64,000 nt of DNA from Acidimicrobiaceae bacterium (GCA_002717365.1 PBDJ01000029.1:40418-104417), one strand, 5' to 3'. Shown: positions 52,223-60,612, numbered from the stretch's first letter. Translations and numbers: made by a program. Notes: a model not told the origin generated them from the sequence alone.

Positions 52223-53407
52223 TCAACCCTTCACGTAAATCGCCCGGGGGACATCGGCCAGCGGCTCGGCTGGGCCGTCCTCGGTGATCACGATGCTCTC
52301 GGTGATCTCCAGTCCCCAGGTATCCATCCAGAGGCCCGGCATGAAGTGGAACGTCATACCCGGCTGGAGAACCGTCTCGTCGGTGGTTCGAAACGAGATG
52401 GTCCGTTCACCCCAGTCCGGCGGATAACTGATGCCGATCGGGTAGCCGCAGCGGCCCTCCTTGTGGAAGCCGGCGGCTTCCATGGTGGCGTAGAAGTCGG
52501 TGGCTACGTCTTTCGCCCGGTTCCCGGCACGGGCGGCATCGAGTCCGACATCGAGTCCGTTCAAGACTGCCTTTTCGGCCCGGCGCATGTCGTCAGGCGG
52601 GGTTCCGAGGAACGTGGTGCGACATAGGGGCAACTGGTAGCGCCGATGGGCACCAGCGATCTCGAAGAACGTTCCCTCGCCGGCCTTTAGCGGCTTGTCG
52701 TCCCAAGTCAGGTGGGGCGCCGAGGCATCAGCGCCGGTGGGAATCATGGGGACGAAGGCCGGATAGTCGCCGCCGAACTCCTCGGTGCCTGAGACTCCGG
52801 TGGCGTAGATCTCGGCAACCAAATCGCATTTGCGCATGCCCGGCTGGATGATGTCGCGGATACGGGCGTGCATGCGCTCCACAATCCGGGCGCCGCGACG
52901 CATGTACTCCAGTTCCTGATCGGACTTCACACCCCGCTGCCAGTTCACAAGTGCCGTGGCGTCCACCACCTCGGCGTCGGGTAGGCCAGCGCACAGGTGC
53001 TGGTGGGCGGCAGCCGAGTAGTAGTAGTTATCGAGCTCTACGCCAACGCGGGCCGATCCGTGGCCCATCCCGTCCAGCAGGCCGGCTAGTTGACCGAAAG
53101 CGTGCCGTTCGGTGGACATGACGTGATCATCCGAGTAGTCGAGGATATGAGCCTCGTCCATATAGACGGTTCTCCGGGCCCCGTTGGCGTCCATGCGTCG
53201 GCCCCACCACCAGGGCTCCCCGTCGTGGGTCACGACCACCGCCTGTGGCGTGTAGAACGACCAGCCGTCGTAGCCGGTCAGCCAAGACATGTTCGACGGG
53301 TCGGCAGCCACCAGGACCTCGACCCCTCGAACCTCCATTGAAGCCCGTACTCTGGCTAGGCGATCTGCGTACTCCTGACGGCTGAACGGCAGGTCCACGT
53401 CCGGCAT
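52223..53407 (-). CDS. ectoine hydrolase-like M24 (creatinase-fold) amidohydrolase
   Basis: A 394-residue pita-bread protein closely resembling DoeA/EutD, which opens the ectoine ring to N-acetyl-2,4-diaminobutyrate. Characteristic segments are DPSNMSWLTGYDGWSFYTPQ near the N-terminus, WWWGRRMDANGARRTVYMD, VELDNYYYSAAAHQHL, VNWQRGVKSDQELEYMRRGARIVE and RCGYPIGISYPPDWGERT. The metal-binding Asp residues of true M24 aminopeptidases are missing (FFEIAGAHRRYQLPLCRTTF), as in creatinase and DoeA. GGGGGGATGG precedes the ATG at 53407. First gene of the operon that ends with xsc. Transport and regulatory genes typical of doe clusters are absent here. Confidence 0.85.
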   Translation of the reverse strand: MPDVDLPFSRQEYADRLARVRASMEVRGVEVLVAADPSNMSWLTGYDGWSFYTPQAVVVTHDGEPWWWGRRMDANGARRTVYMDEAHILDYSDDHVMSTERHAFGQLAGLLDGMGHGSARVGVELDNYYYSAAAHQHLCAGLPDAEVVDATALVNWQRGVKSDQELEYMRRGARIVERMHARIRDIIQPGMRKCDLVAEIYATGVSGTEEFGGDYPAFVPMIPTGADASAPHLTWDDKPLKAGEGTFFEIAGAHRRYQLPLCRTTFLGTPPDDMRRAEKAVLNGLDVGLDAARAGNRAKDVATDFYATMEAAGFHKEGRCGYPIGISYPPDWGERTISFRTTDETVLQPGMTFHFMPGLWMDTWGLEITESIVITEDGPAEPLADVPRAIYVKG

Positions 53408-53437
53408 CCATCCCCCCGACTTCCTAATGGCTTTAAT

Positions 53438-53454
53438 CGGGGTGCCGCACCCCG
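53438..53454 (-). terminator. GC-rich hairpin after the DUF983 gene
   Basis: CGGGGTG-CCG-CACCCCG, a perfect 7-bp stem with a 3-nt loop located 18 bp past the DUF983 stop on the minus strand, followed by ATTAAAG. It is also within 35 bp upstream of the M24 start, so an attenuator or operator role for the xsc operon is the alternative. Confidence 0.5.
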
Positions 53455-53472
53455 AGCCCTCGGCAGGCTAGG

Positions 53473-53889
53473 TCAGGGCGCCGCTCTGGGGGAATGGGGC
53501 TCGGAGCCGGAGATCTCAGGTGGAAGGACTAGAACGACCATGGCCGTCCAGAACGTCCGGCTGATTGAAGCCAGCGTGAACGGCACCACCACCGACACCA
53601 GAACTGTAGGGACCAGCACCTCGGCAACTGCCGGCTCAGGCCATGCCAGAACGAAGGAGGTGACCAGAGAGACCACCACCATGACCGCCGTCATCATGGT
53701 GTTCACTGCTACCGCTCCAATCCAGTGTCCGTGGGTTCGCTCAAAGGTAAGGCCACAGGTGGGACAGGTTGGGTGGATCCGCAACCAGCCAGAGCGCGAC
53801 GGTCGTTGGAACAAGCCTCGGCCACCGCAGGCCGGGCAGGCCCCAGCCAAGCCTCGTGCCAGAACCCGGACCGGGCACGCACCATCCAC
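53473..53889 (-). CDS. DUF983 family membrane protein
   Basis: A 138-residue protein of the DUF983 family, function unknown. It has a zinc-ribbon-like N-terminal part with two CxxC pairs, GACPACGGRGLF and PTCPTCGLTFER, then GHWIGAVAVNTMM. Two membrane segments follow (TAVMVVVSLVTSFVLAW and LVSVVVPFTLASISRTFWTAMVVLVL). The start is a GTG at 53889. It is upstream of, and on the same strand as, the DoeA-like gene but separated by a strong hairpin. Confidence 0.85.
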   Translation of the reverse strand: MDGACPVRVLARGLAGACPACGGRGLFQRPSRSGWLRIHPTCPTCGLTFERTHGHWIGAVAVNTMMTAVMVVVSLVTSFVLAWPEPAVAEVLVPTVLVSVVVPFTLASISRTFWTAMVVLVLPPEISGSEPHSPRAAP

Positions 53890-53946
53890 CCCGTAGACGC
53901 TACCGACTAGCCCCAGCGAAGACCTGACGTACTACCGTCCGCGGCC

Positions 53947-54774
53947 ATGCCGGTACTGAACGATGAGGAGGTAGCCCACTACCGGGACCAGGGATGGGTA
54001 GCCCCTGTTGACGTCCTCACCGAGGACGCGGCCGCCGACCTGCTCATCGCCCTGGAGGATGCCGAGTCTCGGTACCCGGACGACCTACACGGGGGTCACC
54101 GCAACAACGCCCACCTAGTGCTGCCATTCCTGGCCGACCTTGCACTCCACCCGGTAATCCTTGACTGCGCCGCCTCTCTCGTCGATCGACCCACGGCACT
54201 GCTCAACTCGGTGCTGTTCATCAAGGAACCGGACAGCGCGGCTTACGTGAGCTGGCACCAAGATGCGACCTACATGGGCGTCGACTCCACCGACCTGGTC
54301 ACCGCCTGGGTGGCTCTGACGCCGAGCACCGTAGAGAGCGGCTGCGTAACCATGGCATCGGGCACCCACCGCGACGGCATCCGACCGCACGTGGACCAGT
54401 TCGGACCCGACAACATTCTGACCCGGGGACAGCATGTCGACGGAGTCGATGAAACTGCCGCCGTGAACGTGGAACTCCGCCCGGGCCAGATGTCGCTCCA
54501 TCATCCCCATCTGGTCCATAGCTCCGGCCCCAACTGCAGCACTGTCCGGCGCGTCGGGGTGGCATTCCAGTCCTACGTCGGGGCCGGGGTCCGTCCCAGC
54601 CGCGGTGAACACCATGTGCTCCCGGTCAGTCCACGGCCCGTCGATCCCTCGTTCACCGTGGTCCCCCGGCCAATCGGTGAGTGCACGGCCGAGGGACGAG
54701 CTGTGCGGACAGCAGCAAACATTGCCCTGTCCGACGTGCTGTATCACGGTGCTGCCGAGCGCCGTCCCTACTGA
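53947..54774 (+). CDS. phytanoyl-CoA dioxygenase (PhyH) family Fe(II)/2OG oxygenase
   Basis: A 275-residue PhyH-type oxygenase. It has HxD in VSWHQDATYMGVD, a distal His in LVHSSGPNCS and Arg in TVRRVGVAFQSY. The N-terminal LNDEEVAHYRDQGWVAPVDVL is typical. It is followed after 20 bp by a second M24-type gene, so the two form a plus-strand pair. Segments such as WVALTPSTVESGCVTMASGTHRDG match the marine PhyH groups annotated as hydroxylases of small polar substrates. Confidence 0.87.
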   Translation: MPVLNDEEVAHYRDQGWVAPVDVLTEDAAADLLIALEDAESRYPDDLHGGHRNNAHLVLPFLADLALHPVILDCAASLVDRPTALLNSVLFIKEPDSAAYVSWHQDATYMGVDSTDLVTAWVALTPSTVESGCVTMASGTHRDGIRPHVDQFGPDNILTRGQHVDGVDETAAVNVELRPGQMSLHHPHLVHSSGPNCSTVRRVGVAFQSYVGAGVRPSRGEHHVLPVSPRPVDPSFTVVPRPIGECTAEGRAVRTAANIALSDVLYHGAAERRPY

Positions 54775-54794
54775 CGTTCGAAACCGAGGGACAC

Positions 54795-55946
54795 GTGCCC
54801 ATCCACTTCACCCCTGACGAGATGCGGGATCGCAAAGAGCGGACAGCCCGGGCGATAGCAGCATCGGGTCTCGATGCCCTACTGATGTTCAAGCAGGAGT
54901 CGATGTATTGGTTGACCGGCTACGACACGTTCGGATTCTCCAGCTTCCAGTGCATGGTCATGACCGCCGACGGCCGGATTGCCCTGTTAAACCGGGCACC
55001 CGACCGGGGGACTGCCGCCTATACCTCGGACGTCACTGATGTCCGCGTCTACGTCGATGTCGACGGCATGGATCCAACGGTCGACCTCCGCGAGATGCTG
55101 ACCGACCTGGGACTCGCGGACTCTCTGGTCGGCATCGAACTCGATTCCTATGGGCTGCGGGCCGTCCACTGGCGGATGTTGGAGGCCAGGCTCGACGGGT
55201 TCCTGGCCTGGACCGATGCCTCGACGCTGGTTCAGGAACTGCGACGGGTAAAGAGCCCCCAGGAGCTGGCCTATACGAGGCGAGCCGCCGAGCTGGCCGA
55301 CGACGCCTGGGACATAGCCGTCGACCTGGCCGGCGTCGGGGTCTCCGAGGCCCAGATCCTGGCCGACATGCAGGGCGCCGTGCTGGGTGGCGGTGGCGAC
55401 TATGCCGGCAACGAGATGATCATCGGCTCGGGACCGGGGGCACTGATGGTCAGGTACGTCACCGGCCGACGTCAGCTCGACCCGGTGGATCAGCTCACCT
55501 TGGAGTGGTGCGGGGTGGAACGCCGCTACCACGCGGCGATGATGCGGACCCTGCTGGTTGGAGAGGCTTCGCCGGAACACCGGGCCATGCATGCTGCCTG
55601 TCGCGAGGCCCTGTTGGCCTGCGAGGAGGCGGTCCGACCGGGTGCCACTCTGGGCGAGGTATTCACCGCTCATGCCCGGGTCTTGGACGGTGCCGGCTAC
55701 CAGAAGCATCGCCTCAACGCCTGTGGCTACGGCATGGGTGCCGTCTACGCCCCGGTGTGGACGGACTGGCCAATGATCTATGAGGGCAACCCGCTGGCCT
55801 TCCAGCCGGGCCACGTTTTCTTTCTCCACATGATTCTGTTGGACTTCGACGCCGGCCGGGCCATGACACTGGGCCATTCGGTGGTAGTGACCGATAACGG
55901 CTGCAAGCGGCTCAGCCGCTCCGACCTGGACCTGGTCGTCTGCTAG
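54795..55946 (+). CDS. M24 (creatinase-fold) hydrolase, metal-site-less
   Basis: A 383-residue pita-bread enzyme: QESMYWLTGYDTFGFSSFQCMVM, GIELDSYGLRAVHW, LRRVKSPQELAYTRRAAELADDAWD. The usual M24 metal ligands are absent (LEWCGVERRYHAAMMRTLLVG), so it belongs with creatinase, DoeA and related C-N hydrolases rather than with Xaa-Pro peptidases. The GTG at 54795 lies behind GAGGG, 20 bp after the PhyH gene. Only distantly similar to the DoeA-like gene at 52.2-53.4 kb, so this is a second substrate specificity rather than a duplicate. Confidence 0.85.
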   Translation: MPIHFTPDEMRDRKERTARAIAASGLDALLMFKQESMYWLTGYDTFGFSSFQCMVMTADGRIALLNRAPDRGTAAYTSDVTDVRVYVDVDGMDPTVDLREMLTDLGLADSLVGIELDSYGLRAVHWRMLEARLDGFLAWTDASTLVQELRRVKSPQELAYTRRAAELADDAWDIAVDLAGVGVSEAQILADMQGAVLGGGGDYAGNEMIIGSGPGALMVRYVTGRRQLDPVDQLTLEWCGVERRYHAAMMRTLLVGEASPEHRAMHAACREALLACEEAVRPGATLGEVFTAHARVLDGAGYQKHRLNACGYGMGAVYAPVWTDWPMIYEGNPLAFQPGHVFFLHMILLDFDAGRAMTLGHSVVVTDNGCKRLSRSDLDLVVC

Positions 55947-56169
55947 CGGCGGGGCCGCCGTATTCAGTGGGCAGAGTTAGGGCGTGGAGGCCGGCGGCCT
56001 TCGCCTCGGCGAAGTTCTCGTGGGGAAACTCGACGGCCTCGTCAAGCACCCGTCGGCGCTCACGCCAACCAGGACCGAGCTCGTCGATCCGGGCGAGGAT
56101 CTCCCCAGCGGCCGGCGGCTCAGGCCAATGGACGCTCGAGAAGTCCGGTAGGCGAGCTGCAGTGGTCAT
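55912..56169 (-). pseudogene. truncated acyl-CoA dehydrogenase (N-terminal ~72 residues only)
   Basis: The start overlaps the stop of the M20 gene (ATGA) and reads as an acyl-CoA dehydrogenase N-terminus: PDFSSVHWPEPPAAGEILARIDELG, WRERRRVLDEAVEFPHENF, GLHALTLPTEYGG. The family continues for another 300 residues after this EYGG motif. Here the frame leaves homology at about 55954, within 10 bp of the stop of the convergent M24 gene, and ends in antisense sequence (PAASRRPGPGRSG). A CGGCGG-GG-CCGCCG palindrome (55947-55960) marks the junction. It is the remnant of a deletion or rearrangement that joined the M24 gene here. Confidence 0.75.
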
Positions 56170-57335
56170 GGGGTGCCTCTCGTTTCGGGATTGATGCAGA
56201 ACGAATCGACGGTGCGTCGGAGCACGTCAATGCAGCGGTCAAGCTGATCGAGGGCCACGTGCTCGTCGGGCCGGTGGGCGTCGGCGATGTCACCGGGGCC
56301 GACGATTACGGCGGGGGTAGCCAGGCGGTCGGAGTAGAGGCCGGCTTCGGTTCCGAACCCGACCGGTCCCGGTGCGCCTCGGTCGACAAGGGCCTCGACC
56401 CTGGCCACAGCCTTGATCTCTGGGTCGGTGGCTAGGGCCGGGTAGCGGATGAACTCCTCGGTGGTGGCATGGCCCCCGAAAGCTGACAGACGGGCGTCAA
56501 CAGTGACCACCCGGGCCAGCAGGTCGGCCAGCACCTCGTCGGGGTCAACGTCGACGGGGTGGCGGACCTCAAACTCCATGGTGCAGGTTGGAGCCAGCAC
56601 GTTGACGGCGATGCCGCCGCGGAGTGTCCCAACGTTGGCGCTGACACCATGTGACGGGTCGTTGAGGTCCTCGATGGCCACAGCGAGGGCCGCTGCCTCG
56701 TGTACGGCGCTGGGGTCGGTGGCCGCCCGGCTGGAGTGTCCGGCGGCGGCAGCCAGTTCGATCCGGCAGGCCACCTTCCCGGCGTGGGCATTGCAGAGTC
56801 GCATGCTGGTCGGTTCCCCGACCAGCACTATGTCGGGGGTGCAGGACTCGTTGGAGGCCAGGGTGTCCAGCAGGCCGTGGACGCCTACGCATCCGATCTC
56901 CTCGTCGTAACTGAGCCCCAGATGGACCGGAGCGCGGAGGCCATCCACGTCGACCGACTCCATGACGACGAGGGCGGTGGCTAGGAAGCCCTTCATGTCG
57001 GCCGACCCCCGGGCTCGAAGTTGCCCGTCTACCTCGGTGAGGACGTATGGGTCGGTCGACCATCCGGATCCGGCGGGGACAACGTCGGTGTGCCCCGATA
57101 GCAGAACGCCACCGGGGGCGTCAGGGCCGAAGCGGAGGTGCAGGTTGGCCCGACCCGCCTCGCCAGGAACCACGGTGATGGTGCCGCCGACAGCGGCGGC
57201 CCGCTCGGCGTACAGGTCGACCAAATCGAGGTTCGACGACCGGCTCTCAGTTGGGAAGGCCACCAGGTCGGCCAGAAGGTCCACGACCGTCTCAACGGTT
57301 GGGTCCGAGGCCATCACCATCTGGAAATCATTCAT
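56166..57335 (-). CDS. M20-family deacetylase (ArgE/DapE type)
   Basis: A 389-residue zinc deacylase. The motifs are GGVLLSGHTDVVPAGSG, RGSADMKGFLATALVV, DEEIGCVG (general base), LVGEPTSMRLCNAHAGK and the terminal DIADAHRPDEHV. It resembles ArgE. It is a second, divergent member of the family in the window. Among several in-frame ATGs (57335, 57320, 57314), 57335 is taken as the start. Formerly it drove a translationally coupled acyl-CoA dehydrogenase gene, now truncated. The substrate is unknown. Confidence 0.88.
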   Translation of the reverse strand: MNDFQMVMASDPTVETVVDLLADLVAFPTESRSSNLDLVDLYAERAAAVGGTITVVPGEAGRANLHLRFGPDAPGGVLLSGHTDVVPAGSGWSTDPYVLTEVDGQLRARGSADMKGFLATALVVMESVDVDGLRAPVHLGLSYDEEIGCVGVHGLLDTLASNESCTPDIVLVGEPTSMRLCNAHAGKVACRIELAAAAGHSSRAATDPSAVHEAAALAVAIEDLNDPSHGVSANVGTLRGGIAVNVLAPTCTMEFEVRHPVDVDPDEVLADLLARVVTVDARLSAFGGHATTEEFIRYPALATDPEIKAVARVEALVDRGAPGPVGFGTEAGLYSDRLATPAVIVGPGDIADAHRPDEHVALDQLDRCIDVLRRTVDSFCINPETRGTP

Positions 57336-57453
57336 GGCCCTCAAAAATCCGTCAAAGCGATGTTGTCGATCTTCTGAATCCGCTGATTCTATGTTCCCTG
57401 TTCAGGGGTCACCGTCTGGACCCCGACCATCTCTAACGGGAAGGCCAGCTGAT

Positions 57454-58491
57454 ATGAGGTTCCAACTCGCTATCAACCTGGAACGACTCGACGACAGCCG
57501 TGATATGAACGAGGTGGCCCGCCACACCCTCGAGATGGTCCAGATGGCTGAGGAGGGCGGGTTCACCATCGCCTGGGCTGCCGAACACCATGCCCTCGAG
57601 ATGACCATCGCCCCCAACCCCCTCCAGATCCTCACCTGGTGGGCAAGCCACACTGACCGGATCCGCCTCGGTACTGCGGTAGCCGTTGCCGCCTACTGGC
57701 ACCCGGTGAACCTGGCCGGAGAGGCGGCCTTCCTCGACCTGATCAGCGGCGGTCGACTGGAGTTTGGGATCGGATCAGGTGCCTACCAACGGGAGTTCGA
57801 CCGCATGTACCCCGGCCTGAAGCAGTCCGACGCCTGGCGCCATATGCAGGAGATGCTGCCTGTCCTCAAGGAATTGTGGGCCGGCGACTACGCGCACGAC
57901 GGAGAGTTCTGGTCGTTCCCGACCTCCACCTCGGTGCCCAAGCCGGTGCAGAAACCCCACCCACCAATCTGGGTGGCCGCCCGCTCGCCCATAACCTTCG
58001 ACTTTGCAGTGAAGAACGGCTGCAACATCCTGTCGTGGCCCATCGCCCGGCCGTTCGCCGAAGCCGAACTCTACCGGTCGCAACTCGATGCCTCACTCGC
58101 CGCCCATACCGAATGCGACACGCCTACCTGGGCCGTCATGCGCCACACCGCCGTCTACGACTCGGCTGACCAGTGGATGGTCCCCGTCGAGGCGGCCCAG
58201 CGTCAACTAAGCCAATTCGAGAACCTGTTCAAGAACCTGGGCGATGTCCACAACGGCTTCCCGAGGACCATCCCCATCGACCAAGTAGCCAACGCGGCGG
58301 ACTACGAACCGGTGACTCTGAGCGAGAACCTAGTGTTCGGTACCCCCGACGAGGTAGTGGCCAAACTGCGGCGCTACCAGGAGTTAGGGGTCGACGAGTT
58401 CGTCTACTACGCCAGCCTCGGACTCGGGCTGACCGAGCAGAAGCGATCCATGGAACTCTTCTGCTCCGAAGTCATCCCCGCCTTTACCTGA
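57454..58491 (+). CDS. LLM class (luciferase-like) flavin-dependent oxidoreductase
   Basis: A 345-residue bacterial-luciferase-like monooxygenase. MRFQLAINLERLD at the start, IAWAAEHHALEMTIAPNPLQILTWWASHTDRIRLGTAVAVAAYWHPVNLAGEAAFLDLISGGRLEFGIGSGAYQREFDRM and PPIWVAARSPITFDFAVKNGCNI are family signatures (FMN and reaction loop). GGGAAGG lies ahead of the ATG at 57454. The relatives NtaA, SsuD and alkane monooxygenases act on aminopolycarboxylates, sulfonates or alkanes. Given xsc and TauD-type neighbours, a sulfonate is possible but not shown. It is convergent with the TauD-type gene. Confidence 0.88.
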   Translation: MRFQLAINLERLDDSRDMNEVARHTLEMVQMAEEGGFTIAWAAEHHALEMTIAPNPLQILTWWASHTDRIRLGTAVAVAAYWHPVNLAGEAAFLDLISGGRLEFGIGSGAYQREFDRMYPGLKQSDAWRHMQEMLPVLKELWAGDYAHDGEFWSFPTSTSVPKPVQKPHPPIWVAARSPITFDFAVKNGCNILSWPIARPFAEAELYRSQLDASLAAHTECDTPTWAVMRHTAVYDSADQWMVPVEAAQRQLSQFENLFKNLGDVHNGFPRTIPIDQVANAADYEPVTLSENLVFGTPDEVVAKLRRYQELGVDEFVYYASLGLGLTEQKRSMELFCSEVIPAFT

Positions 58492-58506
58492 TGCAGGACC
58501 ACGGGA

Positions 58507-59328
58507 TCAGACGGGCCGGTCTCCGATAATGGTGACCCGCTCCATATGTCGAGTCTCCGGATAGAAGTCGTTCGTCCCAAAGTGTTGGACGGCCCGGTTG
58601 TCCCACATCACGAACGTGTCAACCTCCCACCGAATCCGGCACTGCACGCTCGGATCCATGATCGCCCGCTCCAGTCTCCTCAGGATCTCTGCGGACTCGT
58701 CGGCGTCGACACCCACCACATGCGAAGTGAACGACCGGTTGGTGTAAATCCCCCGGGCACCGGTTTCCGGGTGGGTGCGGACGACCGGATGCTCGACCGC
58801 CGGATAGGTCGCCTGCTTCTCAGCCAGTTCGTCGGTGTCAAGCCGACCGCCGAACGCTCGAGTGAAGTCGTGGACAGCCACCAGATCATCAACCCTGAAC
58901 TTCCAGGTGTCGGGCAAACGATCGTAGGCAGCTGTGGCATCGGCGAAGCACGTGTCACCACCAACCGGAGGAATCTCGACAGCCCGCAAGACCGAACCCA
59001 TTGACGGCGCTTCCCGCCAGGTCACGTCGGAATGCCAGAGCGACGCTGAGTAAGTGGTCTCGGCGTCGGACCTTATGGTCACGACCTCCGGGTGGTCAGT
59101 ACGAGCCCGGCGGCGCACCGCGAAGGGGTGAACCTCAAGGTCACCGAACAACCGTCCGAAGGCGATGTGCTCCTCGATGGTGATGTGCTGGTCGCGCAGG
59201 ACGAGAACCTTGTAGTCCAGCCAGGCCCGATGAAGCGCCTCCAGAGTCAGACCGTCGACGTCGGCCATGTCCACACCGGACACGTCGGCTCCCAGGATGG
59301 CGGTGAGTGGTCGGACGTCAAAGGCCAT
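58507..59328 (-). CDS. TauD/TfdA family Fe(II)/2OG dioxygenase
   Basis: A 273-residue alpha-ketoglutarate dioxygenase. Iron ligands are H99 and D101 (LWHSDVTWREAP) and H249 (DNRAVQHFGTNDF); the 2OG Arg is in ETRHMERVTIIGD. Length and the positions of all ligands match E. coli TauD. However, the residue four before the first iron His is Ala rather than the Asn that contacts taurine, so an organosulfonate or 2,4-D-like substrate other than taurine is plausible. GGGAGGTTGG precedes the ATG at 59328. If it acts on a sulfonate it would release sulfite and an aldehyde, independently of xsc. Confidence 0.87.
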   Translation of the reverse strand: MAFDVRPLTAILGADVSGVDMADVDGLTLEALHRAWLDYKVLVLRDQHITIEEHIAFGRLFGDLEVHPFAVRRRARTDHPEVVTIRSDAETTYSASLWHSDVTWREAPSMGSVLRAVEIPPVGGDTCFADATAAYDRLPDTWKFRVDDLVAVHDFTRAFGGRLDTDELAEKQATYPAVEHPVVRTHPETGARGIYTNRSFTSHVVGVDADESAEILRRLERAIMDPSVQCRIRWEVDTFVMWDNRAVQHFGTNDFYPETRHMERVTIIGDRPV

Positions 59329-59495
59329 CTAACCAACCTCCCAGCGGACGCACACCGCCCGATCTTACGAGGCTGACAGATGGACAGGACCTGACGCTCT
59401 CACCAGAAGCGAATAGGAAGATCCCTCCGGTTGGTGGTGACACGGGTGGAATGAGCGGAGGCTGAATGGGGTGGTTGTGTCTGTGCCGATATCGG

Positions 59496-60248
59496 TCAAG
59501 GGGCGGTGGACCCTAGAGAAACAAGAGCCTCGTGTTCAATCGTGACCACGGGTAACCCGTCGACAGAAATCCGTACGTCGACTACGGCCCGGCTACCGCT
59601 CCGGGTATTGAACCGGTCGATGACGGTGGCCTCCACTAGCGCTGAGACACCAACAGGCGCCGCAGCGTGATGGACGATTCGGCTCCCGGTGTGGATCCAT
59701 GGTCCCTCTACTAGGTGGCGGGTTATAACCCCGTTGGCCAGCGCTGGCCAAACCGACGGGTGTACAACTCCGGCATCGGCACACAGCGAAAGATCGGCCC
59801 CAGCCCGCTCCGCATAGTTGGTCCACCGGTCGACTAAGGGCTCGACATGGTCCGGAAGGCGTTCGGAGAGAGGCCGGTCCGACCAGTCCGTTCCCACGAC
59901 ATGAACATCACCGGGCGGACAGGTGACCAGTCGGGCCCGCAGATCGCCGGCGACCAAAGCCCGTACCTCAACCAATCCGTTGTCGACGGGTTCGGGTACA
60001 CAGTCGACGAGATCACCAGCCTCCACTGGAGCCAGGAATTCCACAGTGGACGAACCCGTTGCCAGCCAGCCCTCACCCCACGCCTCAACAATCGGCCGAA
60101 CCATGTATGCATGCACAGTTACCCCAGCGACCAGGGCGGCATTGAACCCGGCGGCCTGACCACCATCGTCGGTATGAATCGGGTTATCCGCATGCTCAGG
60201 GAGGTTCCGGGCCTGCACTGACCAAGCCTGAGGAGTGCCAGACATCAT
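59496..60248 (-). CDS. MaoC-like/hotdog-fold protein
   Basis: A 250-residue protein that looks like two hotdog domains. The N-terminal part has QARNLPEHADNPIHTDDGGQAAGFNAALVAGVTVHAYMVRP, the hydratase-2 (MaoC) motif with Asp and His. The C-terminal half (GVITRHLVEGPWIHTGSRIVHHAAAPVGVSALVEATVIDRF) is a second, thioesterase-like hotdog. It probably acts on CoA thioesters as a dehydratase or thioesterase. The start is ATG-ATG at 60248 or 60245. Not adjacent to other CoA genes; the role is open. Confidence 0.75.
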   Translation of the reverse strand: MMSGTPQAWSVQARNLPEHADNPIHTDDGGQAAGFNAALVAGVTVHAYMVRPIVEAWGEGWLATGSSTVEFLAPVEAGDLVDCVPEPVDNGLVEVRALVAGDLRARLVTCPPGDVHVVGTDWSDRPLSERLPDHVEPLVDRWTNYAERAGADLSLCADAGVVHPSVWPALANGVITRHLVEGPWIHTGSRIVHHAAAPVGVSALVEATVIDRFNTRSGSRAVVDVRISVDGLPVVTIEHEALVSLGSTAP

Positions 60249-60284
60249 CCGGCTGACGACCCTAGGGCATGGCCCAGAAGAACG

Positions 60285-60311
60285 AAGGCCCGGCCAGTAG
60301 GACCGGACCTT
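60285..60311 (-). terminator. terminator-like hairpin after the initiator tRNA
   Basis: The arms AAGGCCCGG (60285-60293) and CCGGACCTT (60303-60311) pair over 9 positions, one of them G-U when read on the minus strand, with a 9-nt loop. The hairpin lies 5 bp beyond the encoded CCA of the tRNA. A few T residues follow on the minus strand (CGTTCTT). Confidence 0.6.
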
Positions 60312-60316
60312 TTGCT

Positions 60317-60393
<77 letters not shown>

Positions 60394-60612
60394 GGCAGAA
60401 GGGTAACGGCGGGCTGGTCCGGCCCCTACCAGAGACAGGTGCTGTGGCTCCTACCCACCACCGGGGCCTAGCGTTGCTCGGAAGTCAGAGGGCTCCACGC
60501 TGATCGACGTCGACGAGCACCCGATCGTCTGGCGGTTCGTATCCAGAAGCCCCCCGGGTGCTAGACCGCAGGCTGGCACCGGGCGGAACAGGACGCCATA
60601 GAGTTCGGGCCC

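Noticed and set aside
56962..57453. 164-codon upstream extension of the LLM oxidoreductase frame
   Set aside because: Antisense to the M20 deacetylase; the family N-terminus and GGGAAGG place the start at 57454.
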